Part shown: piece after piece, positions 26,572 to 34,868 of the stretch
Layout: each line of letters starts with the position of its first letter
How positions within the stretch are numbered: position 1 is the stretch's first letter
DNA from: Zymobacter sp047495495
GTDB lineage: Bacteria > Pseudomonadota > Gammaproteobacteria > Pseudomonadales > Halomonadaceae
DNA: 64,000 nucleotides
Direction: 5' to 3'
Assembly: GCF_047495495.1 (NCBI RefSeq)
Contig: NZ_CP179930.1
Coordinates: 62,001 to 126,000, forward strand
Program-made: the position numbers and the translations under genes
The notes under the pieces: model-generated
The model's input: the letters and a program-made list of their open reading frames with translations, nothing else
What the model was told of the DNA's origin: nothing
The model's database searches: none

Positions 26572-26609
26572 GGGTGTGGATAACACGATGGACTGTGTTA
26601 TCCACACCC
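26572..26609. repeat. 15-bp perfect hairpin carrying two inverted consensus DnaA boxes
   Basis: Arms GGGTGTGGATAACAC and GTGTTATCCACACCC with an 8-nt loop. Each arm contains a perfect DnaA box (TGTGGATAA at 26575-26583, TTATCCACA at 26598-26606). It lies just after the Nudix stop codon and lacks a U-run, so it is not a standard terminator. Confidence 0.75.
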
Positions 26610-26613
26610 TCTG

Positions 26614-27027
26614 TCATTGTTCCGATGCGTATGCCGCCAGAAGAGCAGGCATCAGTACCTGCTGCAAAGGGGCCAAAGGCAGACGGTCAGTATTCCCCAG
26701 CGGCACGCGTTCCAGCTGCTCTATTTCAGCCTGCGGAAATACTGTCTGATTAATTCGTCCCCAGAACACATCGGCGACCACCGTCATATCGGCTTCGTTG
26801 GCTGCTGGCGCACTGAACTGACCCAGTGGTTTCAGCATCTGTGGATCACACTGCCAGTCCAGCTCTTCTTTCAGCTCGCGTGCGAGTGCCGTGAGATTGT
26901 CTTCGCCGATTTCGGGCTTGCCTCCCGGCATCATGAAAAGCTGTGTATTGCGTTTGCGCACTAAAAGAAGCTGGTTCTGGTCATCCAGTAGGCAAGCGGC
27001 AACGACGCGTATGATGGAAGGGGCCAT
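26614..27027 (-). CDS. Nudix hydrolase
   Basis: A 137-residue hydrolase of nucleoside diphosphate-linked compounds. The Nudix box is visible as G-x5-E-x7-RELKEEL within PGGKPEIGEDNLTALAREL; the usual Gly after EEx is Asp here (ELDW), a small deviation. Metal-binding Glu residues are kept. The N-terminal strand IIRVVAACLLDDQNQLLLVRK is typical. AAAGGA lies six nt before the ATG. Substrate cannot be assigned. Confidence 0.85.
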   Translation of the reverse strand: MAPSIIRVVAACLLDDQNQLLLVRKRNTQLFMMPGGKPEIGEDNLTALARELKEELDWQCDPQMLKPLGQFSAPAANEADMTVVADVFWGRINQTVFPQAEIEQLERVPLGNTDRLPLAPLQQVLMPALLAAYASEQ

Positions 27028-27109
27028 AGAGTGTCCTTTTATTCTTTCGATAGTGCCGAGAGCGTAATGAACCGCATCGTTATCTCATACGGATGACTCA
27101 TCTTGGATG

Positions 27110-27427
27110 TTATAAGGATGAATTCATGGTCGTGCCATAGGGAGAGATAATGTTTTCGATAGCTCCCTGGCCCTGATATTTCTGGCGAAGATGTTCATAT
27201 TGCCGTTTTGCGAGCTTGCACGTGCGATTGGCTTCGTTGATGTTCTTCTGGAGCGCTTCGGGAGGGAGTGTATTGTCCACCTCACCGGCCATATGTTCGC
27301 AGTCTTCCATGTTAGTTAGAAAGATGCGTATATCCCGTGGAAGCGTTATGGCGGAATCAGCGGCTACAGCGGAGGATGCCAGACTAGCGGCAAACAGTGC
27401 ACAAATGATCTGACGTGTCTTCACCAT
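27110..27427 (-). CDS. Small exported protein, unknown function
   Basis: 105 residues with a clear Sec signal peptide (MVKTRQIICALFAASLASSAVAA, cleavage likely after AVA). The mature part is about 82 residues and helical, with two Cys residues (in EDCEHMAGEV and NRTCKLAKRQYEHLRQKY) that could form a disulfide in the periplasm. Not recognised. GGGGAAA directly precedes the ATG. Confidence 0.65.
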   Translation of the reverse strand: MVKTRQIICALFAASLASSAVAADSAITLPRDIRIFLTNMEDCEHMAGEVDNTLPPEALQKNINEANRTCKLAKRQYEHLRQKYQGQGAIENIISPYGTTMNSSL

Positions 27428-28302
27428 TTTCCCCTATGAGATGACAAACGGCCCATGATAGCAGAGTCATGGAAGTGAACCAGTAATCTCTTTGGTGACG
27501 TTAACGTAATATGAATGAAAAGTAACCTCTTTATCCCTTGGACGGAAGGTCACGTGTTCATGCTTGCCACACTTCCCTTTCCAAAGGGATCTTCTAGCCT
27601 GCCGAAAGGAGGTAATGGGTACTTTTCCTCAGGTAATTATTACGTTTACGTTAAAATAATATAATATATGATATTGATTATAAACGATATATTTGTACTG
27701 ATATTGACTTATCCTCAAGGATAAATTCAATGAAACGTCAATTTTTGGCCTCCATTACCAACTTTACCTCAAGAGCAAAAAAGGGGGCGTGGCGGCAGCA
27801 CGGGCTTTTTCACCGCCCATTATAACGTTGACGTAATGGTTGTCGTGTGGTGCTGTAATGCCGGTAGTCAGGGGGTCTGCACCAGCAGGGTTTCATAGGC
27901 ACAGTAGGCCTGAATCACTTCGATATTCGAAAAGGTCTGGCAGGAGGTAATGGTCGTTTCCTGTCTTAGCTGACCATCATGCCGAAAGGATGGGGTACGC
28001 AATGGAGTGTGGGTTAAAAAAGCATCTGTCGTTATATTTTTCGAAGGGATAGAAAGTATCATCAATTGGATGACATGGCTTTGAATAGCTGTTTATTTAT
28101 TCTTATTTGTCTTTATTGTTTTATTTAATGTGTTATTTGAGTTTCTTAATGGTCGTTATTTCAATACGTTACGATTTATCTTGGCGTGGGGGTTTATATA
28201 ACAACGCACGCTCCTCTTAAATATTGGCAATGTCCTCTTGCTTGTCCAACACTAATGGCGTTCCCAAGTGGTAACAAGCGGTCAAGCAAAGGACGATAAT
28301 CA
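27428..28302. promoter_or_regulatory. Long gene-poor region with three copies of an operator-like motif
   Basis: The motif ACGTTNACGTAAT occurs at 27498-27510 (ACGTTAACGTAAT), inverted at 27639-27651 (ACGTAAACGTAAT on the minus strand) and at 27825-27837 (ACGTTGACGTAAT). The middle copy is followed by a very AT-rich tract with TATAAT at 27660-27665. A 31-codon frame lies at 27730-27825. Nothing else could be supported. Confidence 0.5.
27730..27825 (+). CDS. Possible 31-residue basic microprotein
   Basis: ATG-started frame with AGGA nine nt upstream and an AT-rich promoter-like region before it. The peptide begins MKRQFLASITNF and is basic. Its stop codon overlaps the third operator-like motif by one base. 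No homologue is known to me; it may be chance. Confidence 0.22.
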   Translation: MKRQFLASITNFTSRAKKGAWRQHGLFHRPL

Positions 28303-29493
28303 ATGAACGTAGCAACTCGAGTTATGCAGATCGACCTGGACGTCATGTGTTATGGCGATGGTGAAGGGTATGATTACAATGATTTGAAAGACTATATACG
28401 GGCTCGTCTGGAAGGTTCTGGGGCCAACGTTGTTTATGTGCAGGTCTTCAGCGAAAACTTCGACAATATCGCTAATGACCGTGATCGAATGGCGGATTAT
28501 TTGCTGTTTGATCCGGGCCACTCGCTTGGCGCCAATGTCATGAATGCGAACATCTTCAAGGCCGGTGTTCAAATCATTCGTGAACTGCTGCCTGATAGTC
28601 GCATTCTTGTTTGGACGCCCAGCATCTATAACGCCTTCCTGATGACGGACAATACGGTTGTGAAGGCAACGGAAGAAGCCGAAAGCGAAAACTGCGTGTG
28701 GTATCGCCGAGCCTCTCCGTTCAGCGAGCTGACCCATACGCGTCTGGCGACGTTCTTTGAGGCGCTGGGGCAGGCCAGCGAAGCACTGGACGGCGTGATG
28801 TTCCAAGACGATCTGCTGCTTTCGAACTGGGAAGATGTGTCTGACAAGGGTGTTGAGCTGCTTGTTGCCCGCTACGGCCTCACTGACACCAGCGATGATG
28901 CCCTGAACGACTTCCTCAACGACGATGAAAATACGCAGAACCAGGACTGGCGTCGCTATAAAACACAGGCGCTGGATCAGCTCAGCCGTGAAATGTTTGA
29001 TGCCTTCCGTCGCGGCTATCAGCAGGCCTTCCCTGAACGCTTTGCGCAGCGCGAGCAGTCCGACAGCACGCGCCTGCTCTTCGCTCGTGACTACTACGAT
29101 GCCGCTGTGCTGTATCGCGATGCCGTCACGGGGGAATGGTACGCACAGAACCTGGATACGGCGCTCGACCTCTACGATCAGGTTGTGGTGATGTCCTACT
29201 TCAATATGAGTGCTGGCGGCGATCCGGCCTCTGACGATGCGATGTCATGGCTGCGCAATCTGGCCCAGACAGCGATCGCTATCGCGGACAGCAATGGTCG
29301 TCAGCGCTCGTACAAGCTGGTATTCAAGCTGCAGAGCGTGTGCTGGAGTTACTACTCCAGCGGTGAGGACTACACCATCCCCGCTGCTGTTCTGAGTCAG
29401 CAGGTGCAGGCGCTGGTGGATGCCGGGGCGAAAGGGGTCGGATTCTACCCAGCGCTGCAAGGTAGCGCTCATTTCGATATGTCTGCACTTTGA
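28303..29493 (+). CDS. Stand-alone protein resembling the PgaB C-terminal (GH153-type) glycoside hydrolase domain
   Basis: 396 residues without a signal peptide or membrane segment. The N-terminal strand VMQIDLDVMCYGD (8-19), NVVYVQVF (42-49), VMFQDDLLLSNWED (165-178) and VVVMSYFNMSAGG match the pattern of the C-terminal domain of PgaB, which cuts poly-N-acetylglucosamine in biofilm formation; the paired acidic residues D169-D170 sit where that domain has its catalytic DD. The N-terminal deacetylase domain and pgaACD genes are absent. The assignment rests on motifs, and the protein may be a distant family member with another substrate. Confidence 0.55.
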   Translation: MNVATRVMQIDLDVMCYGDGEGYDYNDLKDYIRARLEGSGANVVYVQVFSENFDNIANDRDRMADYLLFDPGHSLGANVMNANIFKAGVQIIRELLPDSRILVWTPSIYNAFLMTDNTVVKATEEAESENCVWYRRASPFSELTHTRLATFFEALGQASEALDGVMFQDDLLLSNWEDVSDKGVELLVARYGLTDTSDDALNDFLNDDENTQNQDWRRYKTQALDQLSREMFDAFRRGYQQAFPERFAQREQSDSTRLLFARDYYDAAVLYRDAVTGEWYAQNLDTALDLYDQVVVMSYFNMSAGGDPASDDAMSWLRNLAQTAIAIADSNGRQRSYKLVFKLQSVCWSYYSSGEDYTIPAAVLSQQVQALVDAGAKGVGFYPALQGSAHFDMSAL

Positions 29494-29536
29494 GCCGCTG
29501 ATATCTCTGACCGGATGACAGTGTCCTGATGGATAG

Positions 29537-29572
29537 GCCCGTTCTTGTCGGCAGCGATGAGAACGGGCTTTC
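29537..29572 (+). terminator. Terminator after the PgaB-C-like gene
   Basis: GCCCGTTCT pairs with AGAACGGGC across a 14-nt loop and is followed by TTTCT. Confidence 0.6.
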
Positions 29573-29681
29573 TGCATAGTGTCGCTGTGCGAAGCGGTCT
29601 ATTGCCTTCAGGACATGTCGATACGGTGTGAAGAAGAAGGGCAGGCATTGCTAACAGGAAAGGCGTGACATGGTCGTGATG

Positions 29682-29724
29682 AAAAAATGCCTCTATCCGG
29701 CCTTGTCGGCGACGGATAGAGGCA
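29682..29724 (-). terminator. Terminator of sucCD
   Basis: On the minus strand TGCCTCTATCCG pairs with CGGATAGAGGCA and is followed by a run of six U, about 30 nt after the sucD stop. Confidence 0.9.
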
Positions 29725-29754
29725 GTGTGCTTACTGAGGCATCGGTATGGTGGG

Positions 29755-30618
29755 TTACAGCTGCGTTAATGCTTTGCCGATATCGGCTAGGCTTCTGACG
29801 ACCGTTACGCCGGCCGCTTCCAGTGCTTGAGTCTTGTCGGCAGCCGTTCCTTTGCCTGATGCAATGATGGCGCCAGCATGGCCCATGCGCTTGCCTGCAG
29901 GTGCCGTCACGCCAGCGATATAGGCCACCACCGGTTTGGTGACGTTGGCTTGGATATATTCCGCCGCTTTTTCTTCGGCGTTGCCGCCAATCTCACCAAT
30001 CATCACGATCGCTTTGGTTTTCGGATCCTGTTCGAACAACGCCAGCACGTCAATGAAGCTCGTGCCCGGAATCGGGTCGCCGCCGATGCCCACGCAGGTG
30101 GACTGCCCCATGCCGATATCCGTCGTCTGCTTGACGGCTTCATAGGTCAGCGTGCCTGAGCGGGAGACGATGCCTACGCTGCCCGGCAGGTGGATATGTC
30201 CCGGCATGATGCCGATTTTGCACTCTCCGGGTGTGATAACACCGGGGCAATTGGGACCAATCATGCGAACGCCAGCCTCGTTGAGGCGCGCCTTGATGGC
30301 CAGCATGTCGAGTGTCGGGATGCCTTCAGTAATCGTGACGATCAGCTCAATACCTGCATCAATGGCTTCAAGGATGGAGTCCTTGCAGAACGGAGCGGGC
30401 ACGTAGATGACCGATGCCGTTGCGCCGGTAGCGTCTACCGCTTCCCGTACCGTATTGAAGACAGGTAGGCCTAGGTGAGAGGTGCCGCCCTTGCCGGGGG
30501 TTACGCCACCGACCAGCTGAGTGCCGTATTCCAGTGCCTGTTCGGAATGGAAGGTGCCTTGGCTGCCCGTGAACCCCTGACAGATCACTTTGGTGTGCTT
30601 GTCGATCAGAATGGACAT
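29755..30618 (-). CDS. sucD: Succinyl-CoA synthetase alpha subunit
   Basis: A 287-residue subunit carrying the CoA-binding domain (GFTGSQGTFHSEQA near the N-terminus) and the phosphohistidine in GKRMGHAGAIIASGKGTA. With SucC it interconverts succinyl-CoA and succinate with ATP/GTP formation. Its ATG shares one base with the sucC stop (TAATG), so the two are translationally coupled. sucAB, the usual upstream genes, are not here. Confidence 0.97.
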   Translation of the reverse strand: MSILIDKHTKVICQGFTGSQGTFHSEQALEYGTQLVGGVTPGKGGTSHLGLPVFNTVREAVDATGATASVIYVPAPFCKDSILEAIDAGIELIVTITEGIPTLDMLAIKARLNEAGVRMIGPNCPGVITPGECKIGIMPGHIHLPGSVGIVSRSGTLTYEAVKQTTDIGMGQSTCVGIGGDPIPGTSFIDVLALFEQDPKTKAIVMIGEIGGNAEEKAAEYIQANVTKPVVAYIAGVTAPAGKRMGHAGAIIASGKGTAADKTQALEAAGVTVVRSLADIGKALTQL

Positions 30619-31784
30619 TATTTCCCCTCCGCGGCCGCGACGGCACGCTGTGCTGCATCCGTTAGATCGGTTGCTGCAATGATATCCAGCCCGCTGTCGG
30701 CCAGACGCTGAGCGCCAAGTGCGGCGTTGTTCCCTTCTAGCCGAACGATGACAGGAACATCGACGCCGACCTCGGTAATGGCACCGATGATGCCTTCCGC
30801 GATCAAATCGCAGCGTACGATTCCGCCGAAGATGTTCACCAGTACGGTCTTGACCTTGCTGTCCGACAAGATCAGCTTGAACGCTTCCGTGACACGCTCC
30901 TTAGTGGCACCGCCCCCGACGTCGAGGAAGTTAGCTGGCGCACCGCCGTGGAGCTTGATGATGTCCATCGTGCCCATCGCCAGCCCGGCACCGTTCACCA
31001 TGCAGCCGATGCTGCCATCTAGGGCCACATAGTTGAGCTGCCATTCGGCTGCTCGTGCTTCGCGCTCATCTTCCTGAGACGGATCGCGTAGCGCGGCAAG
31101 GTCCGGGTGACGGAACAGCGCATTGCTATCGATATCCAGCTTGGCATCCAAGCATTTGAGATCACCGCCTTCCGTGATAACCAGCGGGTTGATCTCGACC
31201 ATCGACAGGTCGCAGGTGGTGAACAGTGTTGTCAGCTTCATGAAGATATCGGTGAACTGACGAACCTGCTTGCCTTGCAGCCCGAGAGCAAAGGCAAGCG
31301 AGCGGCCTTGCCACGGTTGAGCGCCCAGAAGCGGATGCAGGGCGATGGTGTGAATGCGCTCAGGTGTCTGCGCAGCCACCTGCTCAATGTCCATCCCACC
31401 CTCTTGAGAAGCCATGACCACGATGCGCTGCGATTCACGGTCGATCACGATGCCCAGATATAGCTCACTAGCAATCGCCGTGGCTTCTTCTACGAGCACT
31501 TGGTGAATAGGCTGGCCCTGTGCGTCGGTCTGATGGGTGACCAGCTGCTGGCTTAGCCAGTGTTCCGCAAAGGCACGCGCCTCTTCGTCACTGTGAATAA
31601 GCTTCACGCCGCCGGCCTTGCCGCGGCCACCCGCATGCACCTGACATTTGATGACCCATGGCGCGGGTCCCAGCAGGGCCGTAGCCGACTCAGCTTCACT
31701 GGCGGAAGTACAGACATGTCCTTCGGGCACAGGCAAACCGTGCTGACGGAACAGCTGCTTTGCCTGATATTCGTGTACGTTCAT
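30618..31784 (-). CDS. sucC: Succinyl-CoA synthetase beta subunit
   Basis: A 388-residue ATP-grasp subunit beginning MNVHEYQAKQLFRQHGLPVP, with the GGRGKAGGVKL segment and the nucleotide-binding region typical of SucC, and ending in the domain that contacts CoA (NIFGGIVRCDLIAEGI). Length equals that of E. coli SucC. First gene of the sucCD operon. Confidence 0.97.
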   Translation of the reverse strand: MNVHEYQAKQLFRQHGLPVPEGHVCTSASEAESATALLGPAPWVIKCQVHAGGRGKAGGVKLIHSDEEARAFAEHWLSQQLVTHQTDAQGQPIHQVLVEEATAIASELYLGIVIDRESQRIVVMASQEGGMDIEQVAAQTPERIHTIALHPLLGAQPWQGRSLAFALGLQGKQVRQFTDIFMKLTTLFTTCDLSMVEINPLVITEGGDLKCLDAKLDIDSNALFRHPDLAALRDPSQEDEREARAAEWQLNYVALDGSIGCMVNGAGLAMGTMDIIKLHGGAPANFLDVGGGATKERVTEAFKLILSDSKVKTVLVNIFGGIVRCDLIAEGIIGAITEVGVDVPVIVRLEGNNAALGAQRLADSGLDIIAATDLTDAAQRAVAAAEGK

Positions 31785-32632
31785 GGTGTTGGAGTTCCTG
31801 CTGGCGATAAGTGAAAGGCGTCAATCCTTGCGTTTCAGAAAAGACTCACCGGCCATGGGGTACGGGCAAACGGTGATGAAGAGCCTAGAACAAGGCCGTT
31901 GTGTTTCCCGATCATGCCATATTGCAGGAGAGTTCGCAGGCCACTAGGGCACCGGATTCGATCATTGCCTGCGAAATGCAGATTCAGCAACGCAAAGGGG
32001 AGATCGAAATTGCATACTCCGCTTTAATGTCACGCCTGTGGCATGTCTTGGGGAAAAGGCGGTGATACGTGTCGATGATCGGCCCTCGTCAGGGAAGGTG
32101 TGTTCGATACGGTAGTGCTGCTTTAGGGCGGATTAAGAGTGCCTTTATATTGTTATAGAGAAAGGGGGAGAGGGGCGGTCTCTGGTCGAGTTATGTGAAA
32201 GAAGAAGGCCTGAAACGAGAGAAATAACCCAATCGGTAAAAACAAAAGCAGAATTAAACTAATCAGCCTATTTGTTAATAAACAATAGCAATAATGGTCG
32301 CTACACGGCTCCTGTGGTTAGAGCCAGAAATAAGCAGGGTAGGGCTGAATTAGGTATTGATGGCCGAGGCTTATGCCTCATCCTGCGGGCGTTGGCGGGA
32401 ATTTCTTTTTCGATACAGTTCGTATTATAAGTGGTGGGGCGGGCATGCGGGGCGGCATTTGGTCTCTCTGCCACTTTGGGTGAAGCATTGCTATACCTAA
32501 TAGAATACGCAGTTTCGGGGCGTTGTTATCCATCAATGTGGCAGGATCGTGTAGTCTTAAGATGACGTTTATATAATGTTTCATCTTGGGCTACTTGCCT
32601 ATTCTGTCCTCTTCTATATGCCGGAGACCTGC
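31785..32632. other. Gene-free stretch between sucC and the GntR gene
   Basis: About 850 nt, AT-rich between 32150 and 32330. It presumably holds the divergent promoters of sucCD and the GntR gene. No clear operator or RNA gene was seen. Confidence 0.45.
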
Positions 32633-33382
32633 ATGCAGAACCGCCTTGCTCGCATTATGCTGGATCATGAAACCTCTATACCGTTATACCAGCAGTTGGA
32701 GCAGGCCTTTCGACAGCAGATCCTTGCCGGGCTATGGAACACGGGTGATGTGCTGCCTTCAGAGCGTGTGCTGGCCGAAGCGCTGAACGTGTCTCGCGTT
32801 ACGGTGCGCAAGGCGCTGGACAGTCTGCATGCCAAAGGGATGGTCGAACGCCGTCACGGCGCGGGCAACTACATCTCTCCTCAGGCAGACCTTATTCGTG
32901 ATCAGCATACGCTGACGCGTTTGGAGGGGCTGACCGAGATGCTGAAAGCACGCGGCTATCATCCATCCTCTGAATGGCTGGTGCGCGATGTCCGGGTGCC
33001 GCCTACCGATTGCCTCGTACGGCTGGGGCTTCAGCCGGAAACCCCGGTGGCCTTCCTGAAGCGCAAGCGCATGGCTGATCAGCAGGTCGTGGCCGTCAAC
33101 GATCACTATATCGCTGCCGACCTGCTGCCGTGCCCCGACGCGTTGCAGGAATCACTGTACGGCTACCTTGACCAGCAGGGCACACCTATTACGCGCGCAC
33201 TGCAGCAGGTCAGTGCCATCAATGCTTCTCCTCCCTTGTCTGCTCTGCTTGAGGTGCCTGAAGGTACGGCATTGTTGAAATCTATCCGTACGGGCTATCT
33301 GTTGACCGGTCGCCCCGTTGAACTGACGGAAACGTGGTGCCGTACGGACTGCTATGACTTCATGATCGAAATCACGCGCTGA
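32633..33382 (+). CDS. GntR-family regulator, HutC/UTRA subfamily
   Basis: 249 residues: an N-terminal winged helix (IPLYQQLEQAFRQQILAGLW ... LPSERVLAEALNVSRVTVRKAL) and a C-terminal UTRA effector domain (from about 90, with FLKRKRMADQQVVAVNDHY and ELTETWCRTDCYDF). UTRA regulators often sense phosphorylated sugars or amino-acid breakdown products. No catabolic operon is adjacent, so the target is unknown. The ATG at 32633 has GGAG seven nt upstream. Confidence 0.88.
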   Translation: MQNRLARIMLDHETSIPLYQQLEQAFRQQILAGLWNTGDVLPSERVLAEALNVSRVTVRKALDSLHAKGMVERRHGAGNYISPQADLIRDQHTLTRLEGLTEMLKARGYHPSSEWLVRDVRVPPTDCLVRLGLQPETPVAFLKRKRMADQQVVAVNDHYIAADLLPCPDALQESLYGYLDQQGTPITRALQQVSAINASPPLSALLEVPEGTALLKSIRTGYLLTGRPVELTETWCRTDCYDFMIEITR

Positions 33383-33515
33383 TACCTCGTGTACGTAGCG
33401 AGTGAGGTGCGTCGTCATCGTGCCGTGCCGCACAACGTCCGAGCTTTGCGCACGGTCACTTTCACTTGCAGGATGAACAGTCATGACACGATGACTCAAG
33501 TGAAAGGAACGCTAT

Positions 33516-33863
33516 ATGCCGCATGCTGCTGCGCTTATCGTCCGACGGCTCCGCATTGCAATAGTGGCGCTGTTGGGACTCAGCATTACCCACTGTTCAC
33601 CCTTGCCTGCTCCCGTGCCTCGCCTTGATCTGAGCGATGAAGAGCACATGCTGATCTCGATACAGCATATGGAGGAAGCGCTGCCCGACGACCAGCGAGA
33701 AGCGTTCGAGCGAGCCCTACAGCGGTTGGTAACATCGCTGACCCTGCAAGACATTAATCGCTGGGCTGCCGCGCCCAGCTCGGCACCCATATTATCGCTG
33801 ACCTACCTCAATGGCTTGAGTGCAGAAGAGGTGATGGCAAAGGCAAAGCAGCTTGCGCCTTAA
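33516..33863 (+). CDS. Small lipoprotein (DUF6694-like), paralogue of the next gene
   Basis: 115 residues with a lipoprotein signal (lipobox near SITHC, Cys about 27). The mature part contains LDLSDEEHMLISIQHMEEALPDDQREAFERAL, and LNGLSAEEVMAKAKQL near the C-terminus, which resembles small uncharacterised lipoproteins of gammaproteobacteria. AAAGGAA lies before the ATG. It has the same architecture as the lipoprotein at 34129-34527. Confidence 0.68.
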   Translation: MPHAAALIVRRLRIAIVALLGLSITHCSPLPAPVPRLDLSDEEHMLISIQHMEEALPDDQREAFERALQRLVTSLTLQDINRWAAAPSSAPILSLTYLNGLSAEEVMAKAKQLAP

Positions 33864-34128
33864 CGTGGTGCGTATTTCTCCTCTTTATTCATATCCTTCT
33901 CAAGCCCCGTTCATCGCGGTCTGTTGTTCTGGCAGACCCTGAATATCTCTTCCTCGTCAAGGTGTTAACACTGCTTCATTCCACGTGAAAAGGGTGTTTT
34001 TGAGTGCTTATTACCGCTTTGACATGCTTTCCTTTTCTTTACGAAAGCACATCTTGTGCACAGTCTTCTAAAAAACGGTCGATATATGTCAGATAACGTC
34101 ATGTTTTGTCTACATTAAGGGGGCAACC

Positions 34129-34527
34129 TTGCCGTATCATCGTGACTCGCTTAGAAAAATGACCTTTAAGACGGTGTCTTCTCGCATGCTGCGCTTTCTA
34201 TTAACCAGTACACTCGCCACGCTTATCTGCACGCTTGTTGGGTGCCAGCGAGAACCTGCCATTGACCTGAGTAGCTCTGAGAGCTATCTCCTGTCCTTGC
34301 AGCGCATCAAGGCTTCTTTGTCTCCAGAACAGAGCATGAAGCTGGATGCGGCCATCGAATCTATTACGCAATACGAAATCCAGAATGCGCTCCAGCACTG
34401 TGCACAGCCACGCCAGTGCACCAAGGATGTCATCAACTCTCGCCTGCATCAGGCCCTTCATGGGCGCACGGCGCATGACATCCTCAATACCGAACATGAA
34501 TACGCATTGAATCAAATGCATGCCTGA
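34129..34527 (+). CDS. Small lipoprotein (DUF6694-like), paralogue of the previous gene
   Basis: 132 residues starting with TTG at 34129, chosen because AAGGGGG lies at ideal distance. A hydrophobic signal ends in the lipobox TLVGC (Cys about 39), followed by IDLSSSESYLLSLQRIKASL, parallel to LDLSDEEHMLISIQHMEEAL of its neighbour. Two extra Cys in QHCAQPRQCTKD could form a disulfide. An in-frame ATG at 34159 is an alternative start. Function unknown. Confidence 0.65.
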   Translation: MPYHRDSLRKMTFKTVSSRMLRFLLTSTLATLICTLVGCQREPAIDLSSSESYLLSLQRIKASLSPEQSMKLDAAIESITQYEIQNALQHCAQPRQCTKDVINSRLHQALHGRTAHDILNTEHEYALNQMHA

Positions 34528-34868
34528 TACGGGCGTTCTTGCCGCAAAGGGATGTGTGGCAAAACCTCGTTCCGTTGTACCGTGATCCTCTGCACCAAGA
34601 CTGTGCCGCTATCCTTTCCGTTATTTCCTTCCGTTCGGTAATACCGCCTTCGTTTGCCTTCTTGGCCGCCCCCGTCTTGCCCGCCCGCACCTCATGCTCT
34701 ACCCGCTGTTCTCTATTCTGCTCTGACCGCCCACCTCGGCCTGTGAAAAAGGCTGGCATGTTTCATGCAATGCCATAAAGGAACAATCGAAACGGTCAAG
34801 CCTTCACCAGGCCCAGTGATAAACAACCATAGGCTGCCTGGTACTCATGAGCATGGAGAGTGATACCG
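34528..34868. other. Gene-free stretch
   Basis: Pyrimidine-rich segment around 34600-34740; nothing recognisable. Confidence 0.4.

Noticed and set aside
27868..28065. Possible 65-residue minus-strand protein
   Set aside because: No ribosome binding site or recognisable feature; lies in an AT-rich non-coding region.
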